Positions 15,752 through 24,291 of a stretch of DNA of 64,000 nt are shown piece after piece. The stretch is from Zhihengliuella sp. ISTPL4. Lineage in GTDB: Bacteria > Actinomycetota > Actinomycetes > Actinomycetales > Microbacteriaceae. A program made the translations under genes and the position numbers. Location of the stretch: assembly GCF_002848265.1 (NCBI RefSeq), contig NZ_CP025422.1:3254727-3318726 (forward strand), read 5' to 3'. Below the pieces are notes generated by a model, which ran no database searches, was not told the origin of the DNA, and worked only from the letters and a program-made list of their open reading frames with translations. Positions within the stretch are counted from its first letter, which is position 1. Every line of letters begins with the position of its first letter.

Positions 15752-16467
15752 CCGCGAACGACAAGAACCGCGCCGATCTCGGCAAGGACCCCGCCCGCGT
15801 CAGCGGCATGTTCGACCAGGTCGCCGCCGGGTACGACCGCACGAACACCGCGATGACGTTCGGCAACGATGCGCTGTGGCGGGCCGCGACCACCCGCGCG
15901 GTCGCCCCGAAGCCGGGGGAGCGCATCCTCGATCTCGGCGCGGGCACGGCCTCCTCCTCCGCCTCCCTCGCCCGCAGCGGCGCGCAGGTCGTCGCGGCGG
16001 ACTTCTCGCCCGGCATGCTCGCGGAGGGGCAGCGTCGCCACGGCGCGATGCGGAACCTCTCCTTCGTGCAGGCGGACGCGACGGCCCTGCCGTTCGCGGA
16101 TGACGAGTTCGATGCGGTGACGATGTCCTACGCGCTGCGGAACGTGAACGACCCGAAGAAGGCGCTGCGCGAGCTCTACCGGGTGACCAAGCCCGGCGGC
16201 CGCCTCGTCATCAACGAGTTCTCCACCCCGCCGGGGAAGCTGTTCCGCGGGGCCTACCGGTTCTACAACGCACAGGTGCTCCCGCGCGTGGCTCGCGTCG
16301 CCGGCACGAACGGCGATGCCTACGACTATCTGAACGAGTCGATCCGCGACTGGCCCGACCAGAAGCGGCTGTCCGAATGGATCAGGGAGGCCGGCTGGCA
16401 GGACGTCGCCTACCGCAACCTCACCTTCGGCATCGTGGCCCTGCACCGGGCCCGCAAGCCCGCGTGA
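15748..16467 (+). CDS. menG: demethylmenaquinone methyltransferase
   Basis: A 239-residue class I SAM methyltransferase. Motif I (LDLGAGTASSS) is near residue 61, and the UbiE/MenG signatures YDRTNTAMTFGND at the N-terminus and YALRNVNDPKKALRELYRVTKPGG in the second half are present. It adds the methyl group of menaquinone in the last biosynthetic step. GTG start, overlapping the DUF402 stop. The polyprenyl diphosphate synthase follows 43 bases downstream. Confidence 0.95.
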   Translation: MTANDKNRADLGKDPARVSGMFDQVAAGYDRTNTAMTFGNDALWRAATTRAVAPKPGERILDLGAGTASSSASLARSGAQVVAADFSPGMLAEGQRRHGAMRNLSFVQADATALPFADDEFDAVTMSYALRNVNDPKKALRELYRVTKPGGRLVINEFSTPPGKLFRGAYRFYNAQVLPRVARVAGTNGDAYDYLNESIRDWPDQKRLSEWIREAGWQDVAYRNLTFGIVALHRARKPA

Positions 16468-16498
16468 CCCGGGCGCGAACGGCAGCACCCGGCGCAGG

Positions 16499-16504
16499 TA
16501 GGCT
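16499..16504 (+). promoter_or_regulatory. -10 element TAGGCT before the prenyl synthase
   Basis: TAGGCT six bases before the GTG at 16511. Confidence 0.5.
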
Positions 16505-16510
16505 GGGAGC

Positions 16511-17572
16511 GTGACTTCGAGCCCCAGCGCCCCGGGATCGCGACTGGCGAGCCGTCTCGGCTTCAGCGATCGCGTCTTCATCGGCCCCGCCGCGCGTCGC
16601 ATCGCCCGCACCATCGAGGATGGACTGGAGCTGGTGGAGACCGGGCTCGCGGATGACGTCCGCGTTGCCGACCCACTCGCCGACGCCGCCAGCCGCTACC
16701 TCTACGAGGCCGGTGGCAAGCGCATCCGCCCCGTGCTCACACTGCTCGCGGCCCAGCTCGGCGACGGCAACACCCGAGAGGTGATCGACGTCGCGAAGGC
16801 GCTGGAGATCACGCACCTCGGTTCGCTCTACCATGACGACGTCATGGACGGCGCCGACCGCCGCCGCGGCGTCCCCGCGGCGCAGACGGTGTGGGGCAAC
16901 AACATCGCCATCCTCACCGGCGACATCCTCTTCTCGCGGGCCAGCCAGCTCATGTCGCGCCTCGGCGAGCGGGCCATCCGCCTTCAGGCCGACACGTTCG
17001 AGCGCCTCGTCCTCGGGCAGATGCACGAGACCCTCGGCCCGCAGCCGGACGACGACCCGATCGCGTTCTACATCCAGGTCCTCGCAGACAAGACCGGTTC
17101 CCTCATCGCGGCTGCGACCCAGGGCGGCGTGATCTTCTCGAACGCGCCCGCGGAATACGAGGAGCCGCTGCGCGTCTACGGCGAGAAGATCGGCGTGGCC
17201 TTCCAGCTCCTCGACGACGTGATCGACCTGTCCGCCAAGCCCGAGGAGACCGGCAAGGTTCCGGGCACCGACCTGCGCGCCGGCGTACCGACGATGCCGT
17301 ACCTGCTGCTCAAGGCGGAGGGGGATGCGGGGGCCGCGGATCTCGCCGCCCGCATCGACGACGGCGTGGCGCTCATCGCCGACGGCGCCGACCCCGCCAT
17401 CCTCGACGGACCGCTGGATGAGCTCCGCGACCACGCCGTCACCCAGAAGACCCTCGAGCTCGCCCACGCGTGGACGCAGGAGGCGATCGACGCCCTCACC
17501 GCCCTTCCGCGCGGCACCGTGCGCGAAGCGCTCACCCGATTCGCCGAGACCCTCGCCGAGCGCTCCAGCTGA
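16511..17572 (+). CDS. polyprenyl diphosphate synthase
   Basis: A 353-residue trans-isoprenyl diphosphate synthase. GGKRIRP at 68-74 binds isopentenyl diphosphate, the first aspartate-rich motif DDVMD is at 109-113 followed by RRG, and the second (LLDDVIDL) is in the C-terminal half. It probably makes the long-chain polyprenyl tail of menaquinone, since menG is directly upstream. The residues before the first DDxxD are small rather than bulky, as expected for long products. GTG start after a TAGGCT element. Confidence 0.92.
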   Translation: MTSSPSAPGSRLASRLGFSDRVFIGPAARRIARTIEDGLELVETGLADDVRVADPLADAASRYLYEAGGKRIRPVLTLLAAQLGDGNTREVIDVAKALEITHLGSLYHDDVMDGADRRRGVPAAQTVWGNNIAILTGDILFSRASQLMSRLGERAIRLQADTFERLVLGQMHETLGPQPDDDPIAFYIQVLADKTGSLIAAATQGGVIFSNAPAEYEEPLRVYGEKIGVAFQLLDDVIDLSAKPEETGKVPGTDLRAGVPTMPYLLLKAEGDAGAADLAARIDDGVALIADGADPAILDGPLDELRDHAVTQKTLELAHAWTQEAIDALTALPRGTVREALTRFAETLAERSS

Positions 17573-17630
17573 CACCGCGCACGGGCCGCGTGCCCGGGTG
17601 TCCGCCGCGACGGCACACGAAAGGACCTCC

Positions 17631-19004
17631 ATGACCAAGCTGAGACTGGCCATCGTCGGCGCCGGCCCCGCGGGCATCTACGCCGCGGACATCCTGTTGA
17701 AGGCCGAGCGCAAGTTCGACGTGTCCATCGACCTGTTCGAGCAGCTCCCGGCCCCGTACGGCCTCGTCCGGTACGGCGTCGCCCCCGACCACCCCCGCAT
17801 CAAGGGCATCATCACCGCTCTGCGCGACGTGCTCGACCGTGGCGACATCCGCCTCTTCGGCAACGTCCGGTTCGGCGAGGACATCACGCTCGACGACCTC
17901 AAGAAGCACTACAACGCGGTCATCTTCGCCACCGGGGCGATCCGTGACACGTCGCTGGACATCCCCGGCATCGACGCGGTGGGCTCCTACGGCGCCGCCG
18001 ACTACGTGAGCTGGTTCGACGGACACCCCGACGTGCCGCGTGAATGGCCGCTGGACGCCGCCTCGGTGGCGGTCCTCGGCAACGGCAACGTCGCCCTCGA
18101 CGTCTCCCGCATGCTCGCGAAGCATGCGGAGGACCTCCTCGTCACCGAGGTCCCCGAGAACGTGTACGAGGGACTCAAGGCGAGCGCCGTCACGGACGTG
18201 CACGTGTTCGGCCGCCGCGGCCCGGCCCAGGTGAAGTTCACGCCGCTGGAGCTCCGCGAGCTGGGGGAGCTGCGCGACGTCGACATGGTCGTCTACGACG
18301 AGGACTTCGACTACGACGAGGCCTCGAAGGACGCGGTCGCGAGCAACAAGCAGGTCATGGTCATCGACCGCATCCTGCAGTCGTGGCGCAAGCGCGACTC
18401 CGTCAACAATGCCGGCGGCGCCGCCTCGCGCCGTCTGCACCTGCACTTCTGGGCGCGCCCGGTCGAGGTCCGCACCGACGAGAACGGCCGCGTCGCGGCT
18501 CTCGTGTACGAGCGCACCCAGCCGGACGGCCAGGGCGGTGCGGTCGGCACCGGAGAGCTGCGCGAGGTGCCCGTGCAGGCGCTGTACCGCGCGATCGGGT
18601 ACTTCGGCTCGCCGCTGCCCGGCGTCCCCTTCGACAAGAAGCACGGCGTCATCCCGAACCACGAGGGCCAGGTGCTCGCGAAGGACTCCAACGACCGCGT
18701 CCCCGGCGTGTACGCGACCGGCTGGATCAAGCGCGGCCCGGTCGGCCTCATCGGCCACACGAAGTCCGACGCCATGGAGACCGTCCGTCATCTCATCAAC
18801 GACCAGGGCTCGTGGTGGCATCCCGAGGACCCGTCCGAGGAAGCCATCCCGGCGCTGCTCGCCGAGCGCGGCGTGGCCTGGACCGACCTCGAGGGCTGGC
18901 ACCGTCTCGACGAGCACGAGATCGGCCTCGGCGCGCCGCAGGAGCGGGCGCGCGTGAAGGTCGTCCCGCGCGAGGAGATGGTGCGCGTCTCCCGCGGCGA
19001 GTGA
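17631..19004 (+). CDS. fprA: FAD-dependent ferredoxin/adrenodoxin-type NADP reductase (FprA-like)
   Basis: 457 residues. The FAD-binding GAGPAGIYAA is at residues 9-18, with the adrenodoxin-reductase signature PYGLVRYGVAPDHP near residue 44. The NADP-binding LGNGNVALDVSR lies near residue 150, and the second FAD motif (VYATGWIKRGPVGLIGHTKSDA) near the end. It matches FprA of mycobacteria, which passes electrons between NADPH and ferredoxins. The ATG at 17631 has AAGGACC upstream. A strong inverted repeat follows the stop. Confidence 0.92.
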   Translation: MTKLRLAIVGAGPAGIYAADILLKAERKFDVSIDLFEQLPAPYGLVRYGVAPDHPRIKGIITALRDVLDRGDIRLFGNVRFGEDITLDDLKKHYNAVIFATGAIRDTSLDIPGIDAVGSYGAADYVSWFDGHPDVPREWPLDAASVAVLGNGNVALDVSRMLAKHAEDLLVTEVPENVYEGLKASAVTDVHVFGRRGPAQVKFTPLELRELGELRDVDMVVYDEDFDYDEASKDAVASNKQVMVIDRILQSWRKRDSVNNAGGAASRRLHLHFWARPVEVRTDENGRVAALVYERTQPDGQGGAVGTGELREVPVQALYRAIGYFGSPLPGVPFDKKHGVIPNHEGQVLAKDSNDRVPGVYATGWIKRGPVGLIGHTKSDAMETVRHLINDQGSWWHPEDPSEEAIPALLAERGVAWTDLEGWHRLDEHEIGLGAPQERARVKVVPREEMVRVSRGE

Positions 19005-19010
19005 CGTCTT

Positions 19011-19042
19011 CCCGGCGCCGGGGCGTGCTCCCGGGCGCCGGG
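19011..19042 (+). terminator. inverted repeat after fprA
   Basis: CCCGGCGCC pairs with GGCGCCGGG around a 14-base loop directly after the fprA stop. GC-rich with no T-run. Confidence 0.5.
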
Positions 19043-19054
19043 TCCTGCCCGCTC

Positions 19055-19060
19055 TAGGCT
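19055..19060 (+). promoter_or_regulatory. -10 element TAGGCT of the lipoprotein gene
   Basis: TAGGCT six bases before the ATG at 19067, right after the fprA hairpin. Confidence 0.5.
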
Positions 19061-19066
19061 GAGGTC

Positions 19067-20098
19067 ATGCGACCTCGTGCACTCCTGGCCCTCGGCGCCG
19101 TGGCCGTGCTCCTGCTGTCCGGCTGTGCGCCCGAGCCGGAGGGGAAGCCGACGGGAACGCCGACGGCGGCGGGCACGCCCGCGCCGACGGGCGTGCCGGC
19201 GGACGCGCCGACCCCGGCCTTCGACGTGGATTGCGCCGATGTCGCGGCAGCGATGCCGAGTGTCAACGGCGGGGCCGGCAGCGAGGTGGCCGAGGTTCTC
19301 GGCGTGTGGTCGTCACCGAGCTGGTACCCCGGACCTGCGCAGCACATGTTCCAGCGGGCGGGCGGGATCGCCTGCTCGGCCGGGACAGCGGAGCGCAATT
19401 GGGAGGTCACGATCCTCCCCGACGCCACGGAGATCACCACCGGCGCGGAGTCGCGAGGCGGGTTCTCCGGGGAGGAGGCCCGGTGCGAGGGCGGCGGGTA
19501 CTGCTTCTTCCAGCTCATCGACGGCGAGGTGCTGGTGACGGCGACTGTCGTCGATCCCGAACTCGGGCCCGACGACACGACGGCGCTGGAGGACGCGCTC
19601 CGCGGACTGGCCGCGTCCGCCGTCGCGTCGCTGCGCACCGTGGAGGCGCCGGAGAGCGCCGTCGCCGGAGTGGACTGCACGCGGTTCCTGACGGCCGCCG
19701 AGCTCGGCGAGCAGATCGGCACCGAGGTGCATGTGGTCGACGCCTTCGGCGGCTGGTCGATCCCCGCCGAGGTCTATCAGGAGCGCAACGGGTCGCGGAT
19801 CTGCTATTACGCGTCGGCAGAGGACGAGTACGCGGCGCAGGGCTACGTCACCCTCACGAGCCTGCCCGGCGGCGCCTGGGCGTTCGACGCGCTCGAGGGA
19901 GAAGACGAGATCGAGGTGGCGGGGGCGGATGCCGCCCTCACCGGTGTCGATGAGCTCGGCCGGCCGGTGCTCGACCTGCGCGTCGGCGGGGACTGGCTGC
20001 GCCTGACGACGTTCGACGGCTCCGGCATCGACGACCTTGCACCGATCGCCGCCACCATCGCGGACGATTTCGCCGTCACCCGTCCCGGCGGCGAATGA
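19067..20098 (+). CDS. secreted lipoprotein of unknown function
   Basis: 343 residues with a short basic start, a hydrophobic core and the lipobox LLSGC (Cys19), followed by a Pro/Thr/Ala-rich linker of about 30 residues. The mature part appears to hold two related halves of about 150 residues, each starting with a D-C-ADVAAA or D-C-TRFLTAAEL segment and each holding further cysteines. This suggests disulfides and an internal duplication. No enzyme motif is seen. It is anchored to the outer face of the membrane; function unknown. Confidence 0.78.
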   Translation: MRPRALLALGAVAVLLLSGCAPEPEGKPTGTPTAAGTPAPTGVPADAPTPAFDVDCADVAAAMPSVNGGAGSEVAEVLGVWSSPSWYPGPAQHMFQRAGGIACSAGTAERNWEVTILPDATEITTGAESRGGFSGEEARCEGGGYCFFQLIDGEVLVTATVVDPELGPDDTTALEDALRGLAASAVASLRTVEAPESAVAGVDCTRFLTAAELGEQIGTEVHVVDAFGGWSIPAEVYQERNGSRICYYASAEDEYAAQGYVTLTSLPGGAWAFDALEGEDEIEVAGADAALTGVDELGRPVLDLRVGGDWLRLTTFDGSGIDDLAPIAATIADDFAVTRPGGE

Positions 20099-20135
20099 CC
20101 GCGGTGGGCTAGCCTGGGCGCGAGGGGGAGGACGC

Positions 20136-21146
20136 ATGGCCGAGTGGATCCCGGATGTGCTCGGTGACGAGTTCACCCAGCTCACCCTCGACCTCGGCAG
20201 CGACGAGCAGGGTCCGGTGGTCGCGACGCTCGTCCGCGCCCTTCCGGCTCCCGTCCCGTGGTGGGAACGTGCCCGCCGCCGTCGCCCGCTGCTGGAGGAC
20301 GTGGACGTCCTCTACGTCCACGGATGGTCGGACTACTTCTTCCAGAAGCGCTTGGCGCGGTTCTGGACCGCCCGCGGCGCCCGCTTCTTCGCCCTCGACC
20401 TGCGCAAGTACGGGCGCAGTCTGCGCGAGGGGCAGACCCCCGGCTACATCACCGACCTCTCCACCTACGACGAGGACATCGCGGCGGCCCTGGACGCGAT
20501 GGGACGGGGCGAGGGCGGCGAGCACAGCGGGCGGCGTCTGGTCCTGTTCGGACACTCGACCGGCGGCTTGACCCTGAGCCTGTGGGCGTCGCGGCATCCC
20601 GGCGCGGCTGATGCCCTCGTCCTGAACAGCCCATGGCTGGAGTTCCAGTTCGCTCCCGTACGCGCCGCCATCGCTCCGATGGTGGAGTTCCAGGCGCGCA
20701 TCCGCCCGCTCGACGTCGCGCCGCAGATCGACCTCGGCTACTACACGCGGGCGCAGCAGGAGGTGGCCGACCCCGACGACCCGATGGAGGTCAACACCGC
20801 GTGGCGTCCGGTGCAGACGATGGCCGTGTACGCCGGATGGCTCAACGCGATCCTGTCCGGGCACAAGACCGTCGCGGCCGGTCTGGGCATCGAGGCGCCC
20901 GTGTGCGTGCTGCTGTCGGCGCGGTTCGTGCCCCCGACGCGGTGGTCGGAGGAGTTGACCTCCGCCGACTCCGTGCTCGTCGTCGACGACATCGCCCGCG
21001 CGGCCCTGCGGTTGGGCTCCACGGTGACGGTCGAACGGATCGATGGCGCCCTGCACGACGTCTTCCTGTCCCGGCACGAGGCCAGAGAGGACGCCTACCG
21101 CCGCCTGCACCGCTGGGTCCTGGGTTGGCGCGCGGCTCATACGTAG
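20136..21146 (+). CDS. alpha/beta hydrolase (serine aminopeptidase S33-like)
   Basis: 336 residues with an alpha/beta hydrolase core: a VLYVHGWSDYFFQKR oxyanion region near residue 60, the nucleophile elbow FGHSTGG near residue 140 and a final histidine in the DGALHDVFLSRHE segment. It resembles lysophospholipase or monoacylglycerol lipase-type members of the S33 fold. Substrate unknown; no signal peptide, so probably cytoplasmic. The ATG at 20136 has GGGGGAGG upstream; the longer frame overlaps the lipoprotein gene. It overlaps the convergent GntR gene by 10 bases. Confidence 0.85.
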   Translation: MAEWIPDVLGDEFTQLTLDLGSDEQGPVVATLVRALPAPVPWWERARRRRPLLEDVDVLYVHGWSDYFFQKRLARFWTARGARFFALDLRKYGRSLREGQTPGYITDLSTYDEDIAAALDAMGRGEGGEHSGRRLVLFGHSTGGLTLSLWASRHPGAADALVLNSPWLEFQFAPVRAAIAPMVEFQARIRPLDVAPQIDLGYYTRAQQEVADPDDPMEVNTAWRPVQTMAVYAGWLNAILSGHKTVAAGLGIEAPVCVLLSARFVPPTRWSEELTSADSVLVVDDIARAALRLGSTVTVERIDGALHDVFLSRHEAREDAYRRLHRWVLGWRAAHT

Positions 21147-21769
21147 TACATCGCGCGAGCGAGACGTTCCGCTTCGTCGCCGTCGCCGGCGCGCACCGCC
21201 TCGGCGAAGTCCGCGTAGACCTCTCGCATGCGGTCGCGGTCGCCCGGGCGCACCACCCATCCGCGCAGATTCCGGGTGACCGCGACGGCGACGTCGTCGA
21301 TGAGCATCCGGTGCTGACGGTTTCCGCTGTGGTCGGCGAGGTATGCGAAGACGGCCCAGCGTGCCCGTGCCGTGGAGGCGCCGTCGGCGAGGGAGTCCTG
21401 CAGGCGTTCGATGAGCTCGAGCGCACGCTCGCGCTGCACGGCGCTGAGACGCGGCACCGCCATCCGCGCTGCGATGCCGCCCTGATATCCGGCGAACTCC
21501 CGTGAATCGGCCACGATCTGCGGGGTGACCATCGTCACCTCCGTGTACCTGCTCGGGTACATGGTCACCAGGCCCAACCGCTCCAGCCGTTGCAGCGCTT
21601 CGCGAACCGGGGTGCGCGAGACGTGGAGCTCGTCCGCCACGTCGATGTCTCGGATGCGGTCGCCTTCGGCGAACTCTCCGTCCGTGATGAGGCGCCCGAT
21701 GTGGCGGAACACCTCGTCCGCCAGCAGCTGCTTGCTCTCTCCGATGCCCTTCGGCTTGATCTGCGCCAT
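21137..21769 (-). CDS. GntR family transcriptional regulator (FCD-type)
   Basis: 210 residues: an N-terminal winged HTH (about residues 15-75, with IRDIDVADELHVSRTPVREALQ) and an all-helical C-terminal FCD-like domain ending in RDRMREVYADFAEAVRAGDGDEAERL. FadR/FCD regulators usually sense an organic acid. No metabolic gene stands next to it here, so its target is not evident. The ATG at 21769 begins right at the family's usual N-terminus; a start at 21913 would add 48 low-complexity residues. Confidence 0.85.
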   Translation of the reverse strand: MAQIKPKGIGESKQLLADEVFRHIGRLITDGEFAEGDRIRDIDVADELHVSRTPVREALQRLERLGLVTMYPSRYTEVTMVTPQIVADSREFAGYQGGIAARMAVPRLSAVQRERALELIERLQDSLADGASTARARWAVFAYLADHSGNRQHRMLIDDVAVAVTRNLRGWVVRPGDRDRMREVYADFAEAVRAGDGDEAERLARAMYYV

Positions 21770-22140
21770 GGCCCAGCCCCCGTCGTCCTTTTCGTCTGCG
21801 ACCTCCGTCCTCTCCCCGGGCGATGGGAGGAGCGGCGGTCGCAGGATTGCCGTCACGCCTCCTCGGGGGGTCGATCCGCGTGGGGGCGCGCAGCGGACGG
21901 GGAGGCTTGTCATGAACCCCAGGACCGATCGGCGTGCGACGCTGGCAGGCCCCGGGGCCGACGCGAGCTTCGGAGGCCCGTGCCGCTCCTTCCCCTGACC
22001 CGGCCGACAACCTCGAAGCGCATCCACGCGGCGATCGGGTGTCGGGCGGGGATGGCGTCGGAGCCGTGACGAGTCACGACCGCTTCCAGTCTCGACGAAG
22101 AACACCGATATCTCGGTATGCGTTGGCCGGGGAAAAGAAA
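21770..22140. other. gap of about 370 bases without a recognised gene
   Basis: Upstream region of the GntR gene and downstream of the yajQ terminator. The only structure seen is a small dyad ACCGA-TATC-TCGGT at 22104-22117. The open frames here are GC-rich shadows with no ribosome-binding site or recognisable product. Confidence 0.4.
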
Positions 22141-22164
22141 GGGCTCGGGGTGACTCCCGAGCCC
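22141..22164 (-). terminator. Rho-independent terminator of yajQ
   Basis: GGGCTCGGG pairs with CCCGAGCCC around a 6-base loop. On the minus strand it is followed by TTTCTTTTCC, a T-rich tract as expected for intrinsic termination of yajQ. Confidence 0.85.
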
Positions 22165-22185
22165 TGGTCGCCGACGCGCGCGGCG

Positions 22186-22674
22186 TCAGCGGTAGTTGAT
22201 GAACTGCAGATCGATGTCGAGGTCGCTGCCCTTGAGGAGCGCGATCACGGACTGAAGATCGTCGCGGCTCTTGGACTGCACGCGCAGCTCGTCGCCCTGG
22301 ATCTGGCTCTTCACACCCTTCGGGCCCTCATCGCGGATGATCTTGCCGATCTTCTTCGCGTTCTCGGACGAGATGCCGTCCTTGAGGCTCGACACGATGC
22401 GGAACTCCTTGCCGCTGGCGAAGGGCTCACCCGAGTCGAGGCTCTTCAGCGAGATCCCGCGCTTGATCAGCTTGGACTGGAACACGTCGAGGACGGCGTT
22501 CGCGCGCTCCTCCGTGTTCGCGGTGATGAGGATCTGCTCGCCGCTCCAGGCGATCGAAGCGCCGGTCCCCTTGAAGTCGTAGCGCTGCTCCACCTCTTTG
22601 CGCGCCTGGTTCAGGGCGTTCTCGGCCTCCTGGCGATCCACTTTCGAGACGATGTCAAAGGAACTGTCAGCCAT
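22186..22674 (-). CDS. yajQ: YajQ family nucleotide-binding protein
   Basis: 162 residues, the normal length of the YajQ family, with the family start [20 protein letters not shown], the [11 protein letters not shown] core and the ending [10 protein letters not shown]. The protein has two tandem ferredoxin-like subdomains. Family members bind nucleotides, and c-di-GMP binding has been reported in Gram-negative relatives; the role in actinobacteria is not established. It is a single gene with its own leaderless promoter and terminator. Confidence 0.95.
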   Translation of the reverse strand: MADSSFDIVSKVDRQEAENALNQARKEVEQRYDFKGTGASIAWSGEQILITANTEERANAVLDVFQSKLIKRGISLKSLDSGEPFASGKEFRIVSSLKDGISSENAKKIGKIIRDEGPKGVKSQIQGDELRVQSKSRDDLQSVIALLKGSDLDIDLQFINYR

Positions 22675-22680
22675 GACTCA

Positions 22681-22686
22681 ACTGTA
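22681..22686 (-). promoter_or_regulatory. -10 element TACAGT of yajQ, leaderless
   Basis: TACAGT on the minus strand six bases before the yajQ ATG. Confidence 0.5.
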
Positions 22687-22857
22687 TCCGCGGGTGTCCG
22701 GAAAGTCCCGCCGGCGCGGCTCCGCGGGAGAGAGCGCCGCCCCGGCGCCTCGACTCCGTCGACGCCGTCGAACGCGGCTCGATCGATCGCGTCCTCCGCG
22801 ATGCGCCGCACCGTACTGGCGGTGACGCCGCGCGCTGACGCTTTCACCGTCGGCGAC

Positions 22858-22873
22858 ATGGAAGCGTTTTCAT
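22858..22873. promoter_or_regulatory. possible upstream LacI-type operator
   Basis: ATGGAAGCGTTTTCAT, a 16-bp imperfect dyad centred on CG, about 90 bases upstream of the sugar transporter promoter. It resembles the TGAAAACGTTTTCA type of LacI-family site. An additional perfect palindrome, GTTGATATCAAC, lies at 22904-22915. Confidence 0.45.
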
Positions 22874-22926
22874 GCCTCGCGCCTCGCTCCGGGCCGATCA
22901 CGGGTTGATATCAACGCTTTCGCGGA

Positions 22927-22956
22927 TTGTGATCATGTTTGAAAACGATGCATACT
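22927..22956 (+). promoter_or_regulatory. promoter of the sugar ABC transporter operon
   Basis: TTGTGA (22927-22932), an 18-base spacer and CATACT (22951-22956). The predicted start near 22963 leaves a leader of about 45 bases before the ATG at 23008. The operator at 22955 overlaps the -10 and start site. The rest of the 333-base gap holds no gene. Confidence 0.55.
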
Positions 22957-22970
22957 GTAAGCGCTTGCAG
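22955..22970. promoter_or_regulatory. LacI-family operator
   Basis: CTGTAAGCGCTTGCAG, a 16-bp dyad with seven of eight pairs matching and the central AAGCGCTT typical of LacI-family operators. It covers the predicted transcription start, so a bound repressor would block initiation; the sugar bound by the transporter is the likely inducer. Confidence 0.65.
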
Positions 22971-23007
22971 TCTTGCAGGCGCTCAGCACTGAGAGAGGCA
23001 CACACCA

Positions 23008-24219
23008 ATGAAGGTGAACAAGAGGGGCATGGTCGCCGCGGGCGCCATCGCCATCGTTTCGGCTCTGACGCTCGCCGGCTGCTCGACCGGATCCGGCGGC
23101 GACGACTCTTCCTCCGGTGAGGACAGCGGCGGCACGCTGACGGTCTGGGTCGACGCCGAGCGGGTCGATGCGCTGCAGGGCGCAGCGGACGCGTACCAGG
23201 AGAAGACCGGTGTCACGGTCAAGCTGGTGGGGAAGTCCGTCGACGACATGAAGGACGACTTCATCCAGCAGGTCCCGACCGGCAAGGGTCCGGACGTGGT
23301 CATGGGCGCTCACGACTGGCTCGGCGAGCTCTCGACCAACGGTGTCGTCGCTCCGATCGAACTCGGCGACAGCTCCGAGGACTACCTCCCCGTCGCCCTG
23401 CAGGCAGCGACCTATGAAGGCACCGTCTACATGCTTCCGTACGCGGTCGAGAACATCGCCGTGCTGCGCAACGCCGACCTCGTCCCGGAGCCCGCGACGA
23501 GCTTCGACGACATGGTCTCGAAGGGCACGTTCGTCGTGGAGCAGGGCGCCGAGGGAAACCCCTACCACCTGTACCCGTTCCAGACCGCGTTCGGTGCTCC
23601 GGTCTTCGGCACCGACGACAGCGGCAGCTACGACCCGACCGACCTTCAGCTCGGCAGCGAGGGCGGCTTCGCCTTCGCCGACTGGCTGGGTGTGCAGGGC
23701 GCGGCCGGCACGCTGAACACCGACATCGACGGCGAGATCGCCAAGCAGCAGTTCCTCGACGGCACCGCCGCCTTCTGGCTGACCGGTCCGTGGAACGTGG
23801 GGGCGGCCACCGAGGCCGGCATCAACGTCGAGATCGACCCGATCCCGAGCCCGACGGGGGAGACGGCCTCGCCGTTCGCCGGCGTCAAGGGCTTCTTCGT
23901 GAGCGCGGAGTCGAAGAACAAGGTCGCCGCCAACGACTTCCTCGTCAACTACCTCGGCACGGAAGACGTGCAGCTGGAGCTGTTCAAGGCGGGCAACGTG
24001 CTCCCGGCCCTGACGGCTGCCGCGGACACCGCGGCGTCCGACCCGATCATCGCCGGCTTCCAGGCCGTCGGCGCCGACGCGGTCCCGATGCCGGCGATCC
24101 CGGCGATGGGCGCGGTCTGGCAGTTCTGGGGCGTGGCCGAGGCCGCGATCATCAACGGCGAAGACCCGCAGGCGACGTGGCAGAAGCTCGTCGACGACGT
24201 GACCGCGGCGATCGAGTAA
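23008..24219 (+). CDS. sugar ABC transporter substrate-binding lipoprotein (MalE-like)
   Basis: 403 residues of the extracellular solute-binding protein family 1. The signal peptide ends in the lipobox LAGC (Cys25), followed by a Ser/Gly/Asp linker. The mature part shows the maltodextrin-binding pattern: a GKGPDVVMGAHDWLGEL segment near residue 92, LPYAVENIAVLRN, and AAFWLTGPWNVGAA. It probably captures maltose, maltodextrin or a related alpha-glucoside outside the cell and delivers it to the two permeases downstream. LacI-type operators precede it. Confidence 0.9.
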   Translation: MKVNKRGMVAAGAIAIVSALTLAGCSTGSGGDDSSSGEDSGGTLTVWVDAERVDALQGAADAYQEKTGVTVKLVGKSVDDMKDDFIQQVPTGKGPDVVMGAHDWLGELSTNGVVAPIELGDSSEDYLPVALQAATYEGTVYMLPYAVENIAVLRNADLVPEPATSFDDMVSKGTFVVEQGAEGNPYHLYPFQTAFGAPVFGTDDSGSYDPTDLQLGSEGGFAFADWLGVQGAAGTLNTDIDGEIAKQQFLDGTAAFWLTGPWNVGAATEAGINVEIDPIPSPTGETASPFAGVKGFFVSAESKNKVAANDFLVNYLGTEDVQLELFKAGNVLPALTAAADTAASDPIIAGFQAVGADAVPMPAIPAMGAVWQFWGVAEAAIINGEDPQATWQKLVDDVTAAIE

Positions 24220-24239
24220 CGCCCGACCAGACGACGACC

Positions 24240-24273
24240 CTGCCGGGGCGGGCCGCCCAGCCCGCCCCGGCAG
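24240..24273 (+). repeat. intercistronic hairpin between binding protein and permease genes
   Basis: A perfect 14-bp stem (CTGCCGGGGCGGGC and its complement) with a 6-base loop and no T-run. Such hairpins after binding-protein genes commonly protect the upstream mRNA or reduce read-through, giving more binding protein than permease. Confidence 0.7.
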
Positions 24274-24291
24274 GACCATGACGAGGACGAC

